Below, in pieces: positions 23,565 through 34,700 of a stretch of DNA of 64,000 nucleotides (the stretch's first letter is position 1; each line of letters starts with the position of its first letter). The DNA is from Agelas oroides (lineage: Eukaryota; Porifera; Demospongiae; Agelasida; Agelasidae). Where the stretch lies: contig OX422183.1 in the NCBI GenBank assembly GCA_949130485.1, positions 21,445,202-21,509,201 of the forward strand, given 5' to 3'. The notes beneath the pieces are model-generated. The model saw nothing but the letters and a program-made list of their open reading frames with translations, did not search any database and was not told where the DNA came from. Position numbers and translations under genes: made by a program.

Positions 23565-24429
23565 AGCTCTTGCGTGCTCAAACTCTTCTGAATGCTTACT
23601 TCCATTGCCTGTTCATACAGAAGTTACACTTTAGGCACTTAGTATGAATCTGTTGTAGTAGATGCATATTGAAGACATTTAAGTTGTGCACATCTTTTGT
23701 AACCCGTTCCTTGCAATGGTGTATGTATTTGTCTTCCCTCTTCGCGAGGCTTGCATAGACATCTTAAGTACTCAGTACAAACCTGTTATAGTGGATACAC
23801 ATTAAAATGGCATACTCATTTCTGCTCACATACTCATTAATTTATTGTGCATGCTAAATCATGATATTTCATAAACAGCAGTACAACAAACAGTGATATT
23901 GCAGATCCATTTGTCTTCCCCTCTTCCTAGCTGAAGCTTTACGTACCACCTGTAGAAAGCCATGCAGCATCACCAGAACCCGCAAGAAGGTCATCTTCAT
24001 TATTTCTTGTAACTAATGTGAGCTATATGTGTATTGCTTTATTTGCTAGCCTGTGATGCCTTTTAATAGCCATTGTTTGACTGTAGCTAGTTTTCTTAAC
24101 CTCACTGAGGTGTGTCTTTTTTGTACAAAGGTGTTTTTGTTTGTGCAAGTTCATAGCTGGTAGGAAAGGTTCAATAACTGCAATTGGAGAGCCAGATGGG
24201 TACCTACCCAATGTATGACATTGTGAAAATACAGTGTGTTCTCTTAATAATAGTAGAAGAGGAAACGTTTAAAGGCATTAATTAGGGAGGGCATACACAG
24301 TGTGACATCATTTCGTGTTATAAGCAAATTTTTAGCAGCAAAAAATATAAAAGTAATCTGTGGTGAGTGTATACTAAACCCACAGAGCTGAACCGCAACC
24401 AGTTTAGTAGTAAGCACGCATGTAAAGTT
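23565..24429. other. Non-coding stretch
   Basis: No exon is visible between the foldback element and the stop codon of the next gene. Part of it (around 23590-23760) is a diverged direct repeat of 27210-27385, sharing GCTTACTTCCA(T/C)TGCCTGTTCATAC and CCCTCTTCG. This fits the wider duplication of sequence around the secreted-protein locus. Confidence 0.5.
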
Positions 24430-26367
24430 CTACTGAACATAAATTTCAATTAGTTCAATGGGAGAGTCTTCATTACTGTAGGGTTGATCAGCACAGATTC
24501 TGACTTCAATATCATCAGTGGTAGAGTAAGAGAGTTTCTTACAGAACCACGGTGGGGAGTTGAAGCTGCAGCAGTCGGGTTGCAGGCTGCAGCCCTGTCC
24601 ATCCCAGAGGGGATCGTCTGGATAGAATACACCACTCCTCCAGTTATCTTGAATACCTGTGTCACAGAAGTAGTCATTTCCAACAAAACTTGGTATGTAC
24701 TGCTGCATTGTACTGTTAGGTCTGCATGGGCAAATGTGACGGTTGTTGTCGAAACCATTAGCCTCTTGGAGAGCATTTGCAAAGCTCCATATGTGTTTCC
24801 TGGGACTGCGGCCATGTGTCACACTCACACCTTCCAAATATGGTCCCTCTATACTGCTGCCAGCATAGAATGGAGTGTAGAATCCACTGGGTGATCCATC
24901 CTGATAGCCAATTATTCTACCACAAACCTTGCTGTAGGCAATACTGTGTGAACTGAATGAAACTGAGCTGCACCCTGCTGACTGTTGTGTTCGTCCACAT
25001 GTTTTCTTGGGTGAACTGATTTGCCTGAAACCTGGAGGGCATGTGGTCAAACTGTTAGTCATGTTGAGGTAGGCCGCTCTCATCCATCCTCCTGTGCTGT
25101 TGCATCGTCTGGTCAGGTTGCAGTAGACCTGACTTGCATAGCCAGCAGTGGACCTTTGAATCCAGTAGTACCCAGATGGGCTGCCCTGTTCAATGTACTT
25201 GCACGATGGTGCAGGGTTCTGGAAGGTACCATTCGGAAAGTGTCGGATTGTGTTTTGTGAGAGAAGCCTTGCCATTTCCTGAAGTGTCCTGTTTTGCTCC
25301 TGTACAATTCTCTGCTCTAGTGACTGCATGTATTGCAGGAGCTGCTGTTGCAGAGTTGTACTCTCTGTATGTAGTAGAAGTAAATGGCTATTTTATTTGT
25401 TATTAAGTACTTTTTGACCTTCGAACTTCCTTAGCCTCCAGTTATTACAGCAAGAACAACAAAGGGCCTGTTACTATCCTGGCAGGAATGCATTTTGAAA
25501 TATGGTGCATATGCTCACCTTCTTGACTTGCATTTCTAGTTGTGATGTATTCTTCTTTCATCTCTTGTTTGACTTGTGTTAGCTCATCTTTGATTTGCTG
25601 CAGTTCAGTCCTGACATCCCCTGTAAATTGTGAATTGCATAACTGGACTTATATTGATACCATATAGCATTAAGAGAGCTTATTTCAACATAATGAATAA
25701 TTATGTAACTGAGGATAGTGAACAGTCTACTTTACTACAAGGTTCATAAAATGTGTATTCTTCAGGAACAGAATTGCATGCTTGTCCTAATTACTTCACA
25801 GGCATGCAACATACAGTAACTGGCTTCATAAATCATGATTTGTCTCCGATTCCTCCCAAGTAAGGATACATCAGAATCAAGTCACACTGCATGGAGTGCT
25901 TGCAGATAGCAGAGGCCACCAGAAGTCTCCAGCTAGCTTTGTCCTTGCTGCTATATTCTTAGCCTGGTAAAACTGTGAGCTTACAATTGGCCAATTTCTC
26001 TATTCTTCTCCCATGCAGTTGGATGCAAATTGAATGCTATTTTCATTATCAAACATGTATTCCAATTTAACTTACTTGGGTTTTCAATCGGGTATTGCTT
26101 GAGAATGAAGATGGTGGAATTCTGCCAAGAGTTCACTTCTCCCTTAACAGCTGCAGTCTCCTGCCGGCTCCTTGCTAGCTCCTCCTTCAAAGTGTCAAAC
26201 TCTTTTCGGCTCACACATTGTCCTGATGCATCTGCTGGAGAGAAATTTATAATTTTTTAAATGACTCTTTCCTGTTTTTGTCAGTGTTGATGTTTCTCAC
26301 CATTTTGTGCAGTAGCTGCTACCAGTGAAGATGTCAGCACAGCTGCCAGAAGTATCAGTAGCTGCAT
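24430..26367 (-). CDS. Secreted coiled-coil protein with cysteine-rich C-terminal domain
   Basis: Four exons on the minus strand, 26367-26301, 26231-26076, 25620-25519 and 25364-24430, all with GT/AG borders and phase 1, encode 419 residues. Exon 1 is a signal peptide (MQLLILLAAVLTSSLVAATA). Exons 2 and 3 are charged and probably coiled-coil (KEFDTLKEELARSRQETAAV; ELQQIKDELTQVKQEMKEE). Exon 4 continues the helix, then gives a domain of about 240 residues with many Cys. Its motifs include GSPSGYYWIQ, GGWMRAAYLNMT, CPPGFRQI, VCGRIIGYQ, HIWSFANALQ, DPLWDGQGCS, CCSFNSPPWFCK and a terminal IELIEIYVQ. I recognise this domain from other sponge and cnidarian secreted proteins but know no assigned function or family name. 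The N-terminus probably trimerises or oligomerises it. The start is supported by the TATA box and initiator upstream. Confidence 0.88.
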
Positions 26368-26480
26368 CTTGTTAGCTGAAGTTGTCTTGTTTGGTTTAGG
26401 TACTGCAAATATGTCACAAACTACCAGCAGACTAGCTAAACTTCTAGTATCACAAGTGCTGTCAACAGCTGTCTGACTAT

Positions 26481-26551
26481 TGACTGAGAGTCGGATGTAC
26501 ACAGTTTCTTTTATAGATGTTGTGAGAAAGTTTGTTAATGTCACTGTGACA
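26481..26551 (-). promoter_or_regulatory. Core promoter of the secreted-protein gene
   Basis: On the minus strand, CTATAAAAG (26516-26508) lies about 25-30 bp before an initiator-like CTCTCAGTC (about 26490-26482). The start codon follows roughly 115 bp later. The palindrome TGTCACTGTGACA (26539-26551) sits just upstream of the TATA box. Confidence 0.6.
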
Positions 26552-26742
26552 TAATAGCAGTGATGACAAAGCAATCGTTCCTTTAGTAGTAGCTCTATTG
26601 TGTTTTGAACAAGTCACTGTGCTGACAATGTCATCTTCCCATTTTGAGGTATTTACATACAGTAGACTACATAAATATCAATTGATGAAAGCCTTGAAGA
26701 AAGAGAAAGAAAATCTACATTCCTTTCTACATGGAGCTTCAT

Positions 26743-26800
26743 CATTTTGTGCAGTAGCTGCTACCAGTGATGATGCCAGAAAAGCTGCCAGAATTATCAT
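26743..26800 (-). pseudogene. Decayed signal-peptide exon related to the secreted-protein gene
   Basis: The minus strand reads MIILAAFLASSLVAATAQN, close to the first exon at 26367-26301, and shares the upstream KKTTSAS(K)-type sequence in the same frame. At the place where the intact exon ends AATG before GTGAGA, this copy reads AATG then ATGAAG, so the splice donor is gone. No later exons follow before the intact gene. Confidence 0.8.
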
Positions 26801-26919
26801 CTTGCTAGCTGAAGTTGTCTTTTTTGGTTTAGCTGGTGCGATTAAGTTGCAAACTAGCAGTAGCCCAACTTGTAATATCAAAAGTGCTGTCAATAGCTAG
26901 CTAGCTATTGACAATCAGC

Positions 26920-28940
26920 CTGAGATGTGACTGGTTTGTTTTACTGAGCTGTGGGAAACTTTGTTAATGTCACTGTGACATAATAGCAGTGTATATAGAA
27001 TTATCCTGCTCTATTGTGCTTTGAACAAGTCACTGTGCTGACAGTGCAACACAGTCTCATTCTGAGGTGTATATTAATATAATATGTAAATGTCACTCAA
27101 TTTAAGCGGAGAGCAAGGGAAAAAATCTACCAGGGTCCAGCTGTGTATCACAGTTGCTGCCTTTATTGTTATGAGTGTACAGCAAAAGTACATACTGTTG
27201 GTGAATGCATGCTTACTTCCACTGCCTGTTCATACTGAATTTACGCTTTAGGCACTCAGTACGAATCTGTTGTAGAATAATGCATATTGAAGGCATTTAA
27301 GTTGCATGCATCATTGGTAAAACGTTCCTTGTAATGGTGTATGTATTTGTTTTCCCTCTTCGTGAAGCTTGCATAGACATCTTAAGTACTCAGTTTGTTG
27401 ATGTCACTGTGACATAACTGCAGTATATATAGTTAGTAACAATATTGTGCATTGAACAAGTCACTATGCAGTGCAGCACATGCCGTTATTATCTTCCCAT
27501 TTCGAGAGATTACTTATAAAACATAAGTATCACTCAATGTAAGCTTCGGAGCAAGAGAAAGAAAATCTAGAGGGATTCAGCTGCGAATCACATCAGTGCC
27601 TACACAGAATTTCATAACATAAGTATCACCTATAGAAACCAGAAAATATTATTAGTTTGTTGCCGTCTGTATTGTTATGAGTGCACAGCACAGGTAATTG
27701 TTAGTGAATGCATGCTTGAAGGTTCGTTAGGCAAGCACATACATAGTTATGCGTAGGCATGGATTTATCACCAGAGCTCACACACTCTGCATTAGGTACA
27801 CTTCCATAATCAGGCAATACGCAAGTACATTTGAATGATACACAGGCGTTTAAGTGAGTACTTGTGAGAGCATTCCTTATGCAGATTCAGGCACTACCGT
27901 ATTCACTCTAATTTATGGAACGGCCAAAAATAATTGTATTGGTGACCGTTCCACGTAATTAGAATGTGCTAAAAATCTTTTTCCTTTGCGTTCGAATAAA
28001 TTGGAGCGGTTTTGCATGAAATAGATAGCAGTGATGACGAAGCATATACATAAAGTTGTTCCATTTGTGCTTTGAGCAAGTCACTGTACTGACAGTGTAG
28101 TGTGTTGGCATTACATAGTGATCTACACTCTGCAAATGATCAACCTAAACATTTATGTTTAAAAGTGGCATTCTACCAGGCATCACGCCAGCTGTAAGAG
28201 GAAGTTACAGCAGTGTCAATATAGTGAGTATCTATTTTTTTTACTCATGCCCATTTAATCTTGTTTTTAATCCATCACTCATGCCTGGTTTGTTGTTAAA
28301 ATCTGTTTGCCTTGCATCAAGTGTACCCATAGCTAGTTTGTTGAGTGTATGCTTGAACATTGTGGGACAAGCCTGTGTACATACGTACCTGTAGCCATGC
28401 CGTAGTAATAGTAGGCCATGTGGGATGTCTTCTGTCAACAGTTTGCATAGGTTTCAAACTTCAGAGTAAAGCCACAGTGGGTAGTAAACGGTGTACAATA
28501 CTGTAAAGTACCTATGTATCAAGCACCCACCTCCTATTTACAAGTTATTGCACAGGAATGTATTAAGTGTCCACCTTTGCTGAGGTACATGTGCAGGTTT
28601 AGTATGTGAAGATAACAGCTAAACTTTGCCAGTATTTTCATAGGTCGGCTATAAACCCACTGACCAAGGGGTTCCAAAATATGTTGCTTATATTGTTGCC
28701 AAGATTTTAGTGGGGAGGGGGGGATAGCTTAAGGCTTCCCTCCCCATGTATGAAAACATGTATACTACTGTACAATGTATAGAGAATAGTATATACATGT
28801 ACATACATGGTGCACTATAATAGAATATTGTAGATTGCTTCAATCTGTCATCAGAGTGGGTTCAGTGAACTATTTGTGTGTCAAGTGCTCAGGGGTCCAC
28901 AGAAAACACATCTCAAGAGTACAGTCCCTCGATCTGGATG
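26920..28940. other. Promoter-like repeats and non-coding DNA
   Basis: 26920-27080 repeats 22505-22690. Further dyad copies lie at 26968-26980 and 27402-27414, and 28025-28095 repeats the tail seen at 22990-23048. 27905-28015 has a small inverted stretch (GGAACGG facing CCGTTCC). I found no exon; the ORF at 28155-28394 has no family features. Confidence 0.5.
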
Positions 28941-28949
28941 AGTGAAGGT

Positions 28950-29036
28950 GTGTCTGTCTGTCTGTCTGTCTGTCAGTCTGTCTGTCCGTCAGTCTGTCTG
29001 TCCGTCAGTCTGTCTGTCCGTCCATCTGTTCATCTG
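28950..29036. repeat. (TCTG)n microsatellite, interrupted
   Basis: TCTG units with regular TCAG and TCCG variants make a higher-order repeat of about 20 bp. A short GACAGT repeat lies nearby at about 29630-29650. Confidence 0.95.
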
Positions 29037-29194
29037 TTTATGGAAAGAGATAATGATCGTATCTCTTGTCAATCCATACTGCACACACACTCCACACCAC
29101 CTGCCCACATCACGCACATGTACGTGGCAGTCTGATGTCAATGTGTTTACCATGATGAATTACTTATACACTGTCACCCCCTTACCTTCCCACC

Positions 29195-29310
29195 ACCTCA
29201 CATCCTCACGGGAAGGATGCACGAGATTCATCAGAGTGAAGTACATTAATTGATGAGGAGCTTGTATAGCTGACTTGTCTCCTAGCAACAAGTCATTATA
29301 GGGTTTCTTA
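29195..29310. repeat. Inverse copy of 22385-22490
   Basis: The inverse of this segment shares TTGTTGCTAGGAGACAAGTC, TTAATGTA and TGTGAGGAT-type blocks with 22395-22490. It lies inside the spacer and is not symmetric with the main arms, so it records another rearrangement. 29037-29194 and 29311-29728 hold no gene that I can support. Confidence 0.65.
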
Positions 29311-29728
29311 ATGTCTGCACATCAGCTAGCTATGAAGTGATACTAAGTTACCCACCCACCCGCATATACACACACATATATACACACACCACACATACCA
29401 CACACAACAATCTAGTGGAGTGTCTGGCCCTCTCCACGCATGCTACCTCGATCTGACAACATCACTCATCTCCATGGTTACTGCTCCCCACCGCATAGGG
29501 CCTGCATGCTCCATTCCTCAGGAGTACCATCATTGTACAACTCCTCAATGTACAATGTACACTTCCAACAACGTCCCTTCCTTCCTCCTTTCCTCCCTCT
29601 ATTTTCCCTTTCCCTCCCTCCTCTGAGTAGTGACAGTGACAGTGACAGTGACACTACTTTCCAACAAGGTGACGTACTTGGTTCCATGTCTGACAGTCTA
29701 ACATCCTGTCTTAGCTGTTTACTCATAG

Positions 29729-30092
29729 CAAGGGTGTAGCTAGGATTTATTGAGTGAGGAGGCAATACCTTACCGAAAATTTTGCTAGTTAATTATTCAT
29801 AACTTAAATAATTAATAATTTTCTAATTAACCAACGTTAAAAGTACATAAATGTACAAAATATCTAAGTTACCTTTCCTTCCACGCTTTGTAAAGAAAGT
29901 TGTCAATGCTGCTGGTCTTTTCCCAGCCAGGAGGTCTCTATTTATATTCCGGGTGAGTTCTGTCGTAGTTATGTAATTTACTTTGCGCATGCGCTAGATA
30001 TTTATAGGACATCGCCAATGCGTGTGCGCGTTCTTACACAGAAGAGTGAGGAGGCAACTGCCTCCTCTGCCTCATTGCTAGCTACACCCCTG
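29729..30092. mobile_element. 5-bp-duplication element, 364 bp
   Basis: The ends are CAAGGGTGTAGCTAG and CTAGCTACACCCCTG, inverted. The flanking 5-mers are identical, CATAG (29724-29728 and 30093-30097). An inner inverted pair, GTGAGGAGGCAA and GCCTCCTC, follows the ends. The end sequence and 5-bp duplication resemble what I recall of hAT5-type elements. Confidence 0.85.
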
Positions 30093-30656
30093 CATAGCTG
30101 CCTAAGTAGTTTGAATTAACAAATACCTCCACTGGGTTTACTTTTCCGACCTGCTCTCAACAGCTAGGACAACTTTACACATACACACATATATAGCATG
30201 TGTCTTAGCAGAAGCTCCATTTACAAGTAGCAGCTAGTTTACAAAGTGGTTTAATTACAGGGACATCACCTCCGTTAGGGGGTTTATGTAAAGCACTTTC
30301 CAAACTGTGTTACAAAGCTGTTCTAAACTGGTTTATGCTGGCAGTACAGTATACCCATGTAGCTAAAAAGGTCCATATCCAGACTGACTCTCCTGCAATG
30401 CCCTTGAGGGGCCTTTCTCTTCCTGCAAACAGCCTGGAGTATTTTCAATCCTTCTTTACATGACAGACAATCATCAATACACTCAGGAATTTGCCTAAAG
30501 ACTCAGTGACTATCGCAGCGTGTAAATAATGTATAGGCATTTGGTATGCATTTGGTATGCCAGTTACCACATGGATCTCCATTATGATACATGTGGCAGT
30601 CTCAGGTAGAATATCAAACGTTATTCCTTTTATCAATTTGGAAACACTGTTGCAGA

Positions 30657-30747
30657 ACTTCTGTTAGGAATGGGGCTCACATGCACTGCATAGCCATATT
30701 CATATATTTATGCAGCACTTATGAGCCCCACCCTTGATGACAGTTCT
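30657..30747. repeat. Hairpin with GGGGCTCAC stem
   Basis: GAACTTCTGTTAGGAATGGGGCTCA-like sequence faces its inverse, which ends TGAGCCCCACCC and GACAGTTC. A related structure lies at about 56786-56875. It is probably a non-autonomous element; no flanking duplication could be defined. Confidence 0.55.
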
Positions 30748-30952
30748 ATACCACAACACTTTGAGCTTTGTAACATGATAGAAACACAAGACCAAATAAT
30801 GTTCAATTTTTACCTGAGACTGCCACACATGTAATGTTGAGCGTTTAATAATACAAGGTGTACAGTAATTGAGAACGTAGTCTATTGTCTCAACAGCCTG
30901 GGTCCAACTGTTACCATCTTATAGTACTGATGATTATCTCCCTTCCCCACAG

Positions 30953-31132
30953 AATGGAGCTGACGTAAACCTCCTTGATGCTGACAAGCGCTCACCTCTG
31001 TTCTATGCCTGCTTTGGAGGCCATCATGACATTTCATCTGTCCTCCTCACCAGCAACTGTCAGAATGAGGCCCACTCACCTCTGTTCTACGATACTGTAC
31101 TACAAGCAGTGATGTCATGTAATGTCACATGA
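30953..31132 (+). pseudogene. Isolated ankyrin-repeat exon
   Basis: After a CTTCCCCACAG acceptor, the frame reads NGADVNLLDADKRSPLFYAC, then FGGHHDISSVLLTSNC and a second partial repeat start (NEAHSPLFY), and stops at a TGA (31130-31132). GADVN and SPLFYACFGGH are typical ankyrin-repeat residues. No other ankyrin exon is near. It may be the last exon of a gene whose other exons were lost, or a transposed fragment. Confidence 0.7.
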
Positions 31133-31324
31133 TGAGTTATTAGTACTTATATTATATCATTGTGTAGCTGTTACCAGAATCATGCTGTGATCCTTTGTTT
31201 TGCTTCTCATATTATTTTTTGTGTTAATTTTTATACAACTGCTCTACACATGAGAAGACCTTCTCAAGTAGACAGTACCACAAAAAGTACCCACTGTCCT
31301 CAGTCTACTGAGGTCCAGTTGCTC

Positions 31325-31360
31325 TAGCCTCATTCCCAGGACAGCCTGGGAATGAGGCTA
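31325..31360. mobile_element. Foldback element of the TAGCCTC family, 36 bp
   Basis: TAGCCTCATTCCCAGG and CCTGGGAATGAGGCTA are separated by only four bases, so the element is essentially two ends. The flanks CAGTTGCTC and CAGTTCTTT share their first five bases and look like a decayed 9-bp duplication. Confidence 0.8.
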
Positions 31361-31739
31361 CAGTTCTTTCCAATACATGTAATTCTGCAACTAATCTACT
31401 AGCTGTCCAACACATTCTCACTCTGCACAACAGGCTAGCTGGGAATGAGGCTACATACCAACATGCTGGTTGAATCAAACAGAGTAACCCAAGAGCTTAA
31501 TTGAGGAGGAAGGGAGCAAGTACATGGGAAATAAATGGTCACAAAAAGCAATGATTGTGGTAGCAAAATGGAAGTAGAATCCCACAATGTAGGAGCTAGG
31601 AGGTCACAAATGCAAGGAAACATTACATAATAATTTATTGTGTGCTCTTCCCAATCAGTGAAGCTATGGGCCTTCATTGAACTGAGTACAAAATGAGTGC
31701 ATTTCAGAATAAGGAAACATACTATGCTTACTTTAGAAT

Positions 31740-34700
31740 CTACCGAACTGTAGCAATTTCAACTTCATCTCTTACTGAAAGGCCAGTCTCCCCTCCCACC
31801 ACCATCAATTTGTTGCCGGGAACGACTGTCACTAGGCAATTGCGTCGAGGGGTGGTCATGTGGCTGATGACCTCCCAGGAGTTGGTCTCTGTGTTGTATG
31901 CATAGATATTGTTACTGTCCTCACTGTCTGAGTTACCTCTTCCACCGACTGCTAGCAGCTGTCTGTTTAGTGTGACACAGGTAGAACATGTAATGGGTAG
32001 GTTAGCAATGGTGTGCCATACTGGGTGACTGGTCTGTGATTGAAGCAGTTCGCTCACAGAGCAGGTAAAGACTGACTTTGTGTTCTTTTGTCCTGATACC
32101 AGGTAGACGCTGTCTCCACAGACTGTGGCTGAATCATGAGAGAGCGAGCGAGGTAGGCTGCTGGCTGTTGACCACTTCCGAGTGTAAATGTCCATCACTT
32201 CCACTGTGGCCAGTGTAGTCAGTAGAGTAAGCCCCCTTCCCTACCCCCCTGCCACAACCAGGACCTTGCCAATGCACACAACAGCAGTGAGTGCACGTCT
32301 GGTTGGCATGCAAGGGAAGTGCTCCACCCACTTCCTCCTCCCACCTTCCTTCATGAGGCTAAACAGTGTGTTGGTGTAGTTACCAGAAAGCCATCCACCT
32401 ATAGCAGTCACCAGGCCATTGACAACTGTGAGGGTGAAACGCTTTGTAGGGCATGCTGGAAGGGGAGACCACTCTTCTGTGTCAGAGTTGTATGACAGAA
32501 CTTCATTACTACCACATGGATTGAAGTATGCCATGCTACCACACACAGTGGCTGAACCGCTGCTCAGTGCACAAGGTGCTGCCTTACACGTTTTCCAACT
32601 CAGTCTTAGTTTCCCTTTCTGCACTGAAGGTTGTTTCGAAATGTTGTCTTTTTCCTGCAATTTCTGTTGTAAGCATTGGTTCTCTTCCCTCAAGTCATGG
32701 ATCATTTTCTCTCTCAGCAGGACATTTTGCTGGAAGTGTGCAACTACTCGCTCACTAGCTTTCAGCTGTTGGTTCAGCTCTCGAAGTTTTCTCTCCCTAG
32801 CCTCAAGAACGTGGTCTTTCTCCTGAGTTATTTGCTGTATCTCTCGTTGTCTTGTAGCTATTACTGCATCCTTCTCTCGAATAACACTATCACTAACTTG
32901 TAATTGCTGCTGGAGGTCTTGAATTTGTTTATCCTTCTCTTGCTTCAGTTGCTCCTTCTGTAGCTGCAATTCCCTGATTTGTCTCTTTCCTTCTGCAATT
33001 GCTGCATCCTTATCTCGGATTTTGCCAAAACTAACTTTCAACTGCTGCTTGAGGTCTTGAATTTGTTCATCACGTTCTTCTTGCTGCTTTAGCAGTTGTT
33101 TTTTCTCTCGCTCCAATTCCCTGATTTGCTTTTCTCTGTCCTCACTGTCAGCTGTAGTATTTTGTACTGGCCTGCTTCTCTTTTGAGCTTGCTGCACACT
33201 GTCACCATACTGGGGGGCTTCTTTCAGTGCAACTAGGTGATGGCAGAGCTCCTGAGCTGAGAACCTGTCTTCCTCACTGTAGCTCAGGCAGTCAACGGCG
33301 ATGGGAAGGAGGGGGTGGGTGGGATCAATCAGATCTATGTGCGACTTGCGGCGTTCTGTCTCAAGAACAGGCATTTCCATTCTTCCAGTTGGGGACCGTG
33401 GGTCATGGACCTTCTTGGTACGAGGGCCAGGGTCAGGAAACTGCCGAGTGATGATCTGAATGTCCAGTACACCAAATGAGAAGGAGTCTAACTTCTTGGT
33501 GTAAACTGGTGAATCATCTAATGCCTCAGGGGACATGTATGCCAGTGTCCCTGGACACATGGTCAGGTGGGTAATGGTAGAGCGATTTGTATCAAAAAGC
33601 TTTGCCATTCCAAAATCTGTGACCTTGGCCTTGTTGCCTGCACCAATCAGAAGCACATTGTTGCTAGAGAGGTCACGATGTATGATGCTATTAGAGTGAA
33701 GATAGGCAAGGGCCAGGGCTATGTCATGGCAAAGATCCACTTGGATGTGGTAGAGGAGTGGCTCTTGGGATTGCTCCAGAAACTTGGTCAGACTGCCATC
33801 CATTAACTCCATTAGGAGCACTGGTAGTTGAGTTTCTGGGTCTTGGTATGAACCTAAGTACTGTACTATGTTGGGGTGCCGTATTGCACTGAGGAAGCTG
33901 CACTCTTGCTGGAATCGTCTCATGATGGTCATTGCTCCGGGGTCGTTGGACTGAAAGAGGGTAGGGTGGATGATTTTTCCAGCACAGGGAAGGTCATCAC
34001 ACATAGTTTTGTAGACAGCACCATAGGAACCAGTGCCTAGGGGTTCATTTTTGAGGAGTTGGACTGTTTGGTAGCCAAACTGTCCCTGGATTTGCTCTGC
34101 CATTGGTGATTCCTGTGAATAATGATTAACCATGAAGTGCTAACCCTCAGAATTCAGTGTCCCATACACCAGGTCATGAGTTAAGTTCAACCTTGACCCA
34201 CATAATACTAGTCAAACTAGCTAAATGCATACAGCAAATGCAATCCAAGCATGCATGCACAAAATCACAAAAAGGTTTTCTGAACGAAAACAAGTGCATA
34301 CAGGGATGGAAGTCTCAAAAACCAGCCAAACATGATGGGAATGACCCCACAACACGTTTTTGAGGGTGCTATGCACTTGTTTTCGTTCAGAAATCCTTTT
34401 TTGTGACTTGTTCCTGTTGTTTTTTTTTTGTTTAGAAATAGAAGAGAGAAGAGAGGTGGGTGGGGAGGCCGAGGGGAAGGTGCAATGTCTGTAAAGTACA
34501 AAAAGGGAATTGTCATTTCAACAAGCCATTTGCTATCTGAGTTTCAGGTGAGTGAACATATTGCATGCACGGACAGTTAATTCTATGAACAGATTGGTTT
34601 TAAGAATCCAAAAACACATTACAGCAATCACCTTTTCCTCCAGGCCTAACATTCACCCATCCATTTCACAAGGAAGTAGTCTAGCATTTGTGATGCAGAT

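Noticed and set aside
28950-29036. CRISPR-like regular repeats
   Set aside because: These are TCTG microsatellite units without unique spacers; the organism is an animal.
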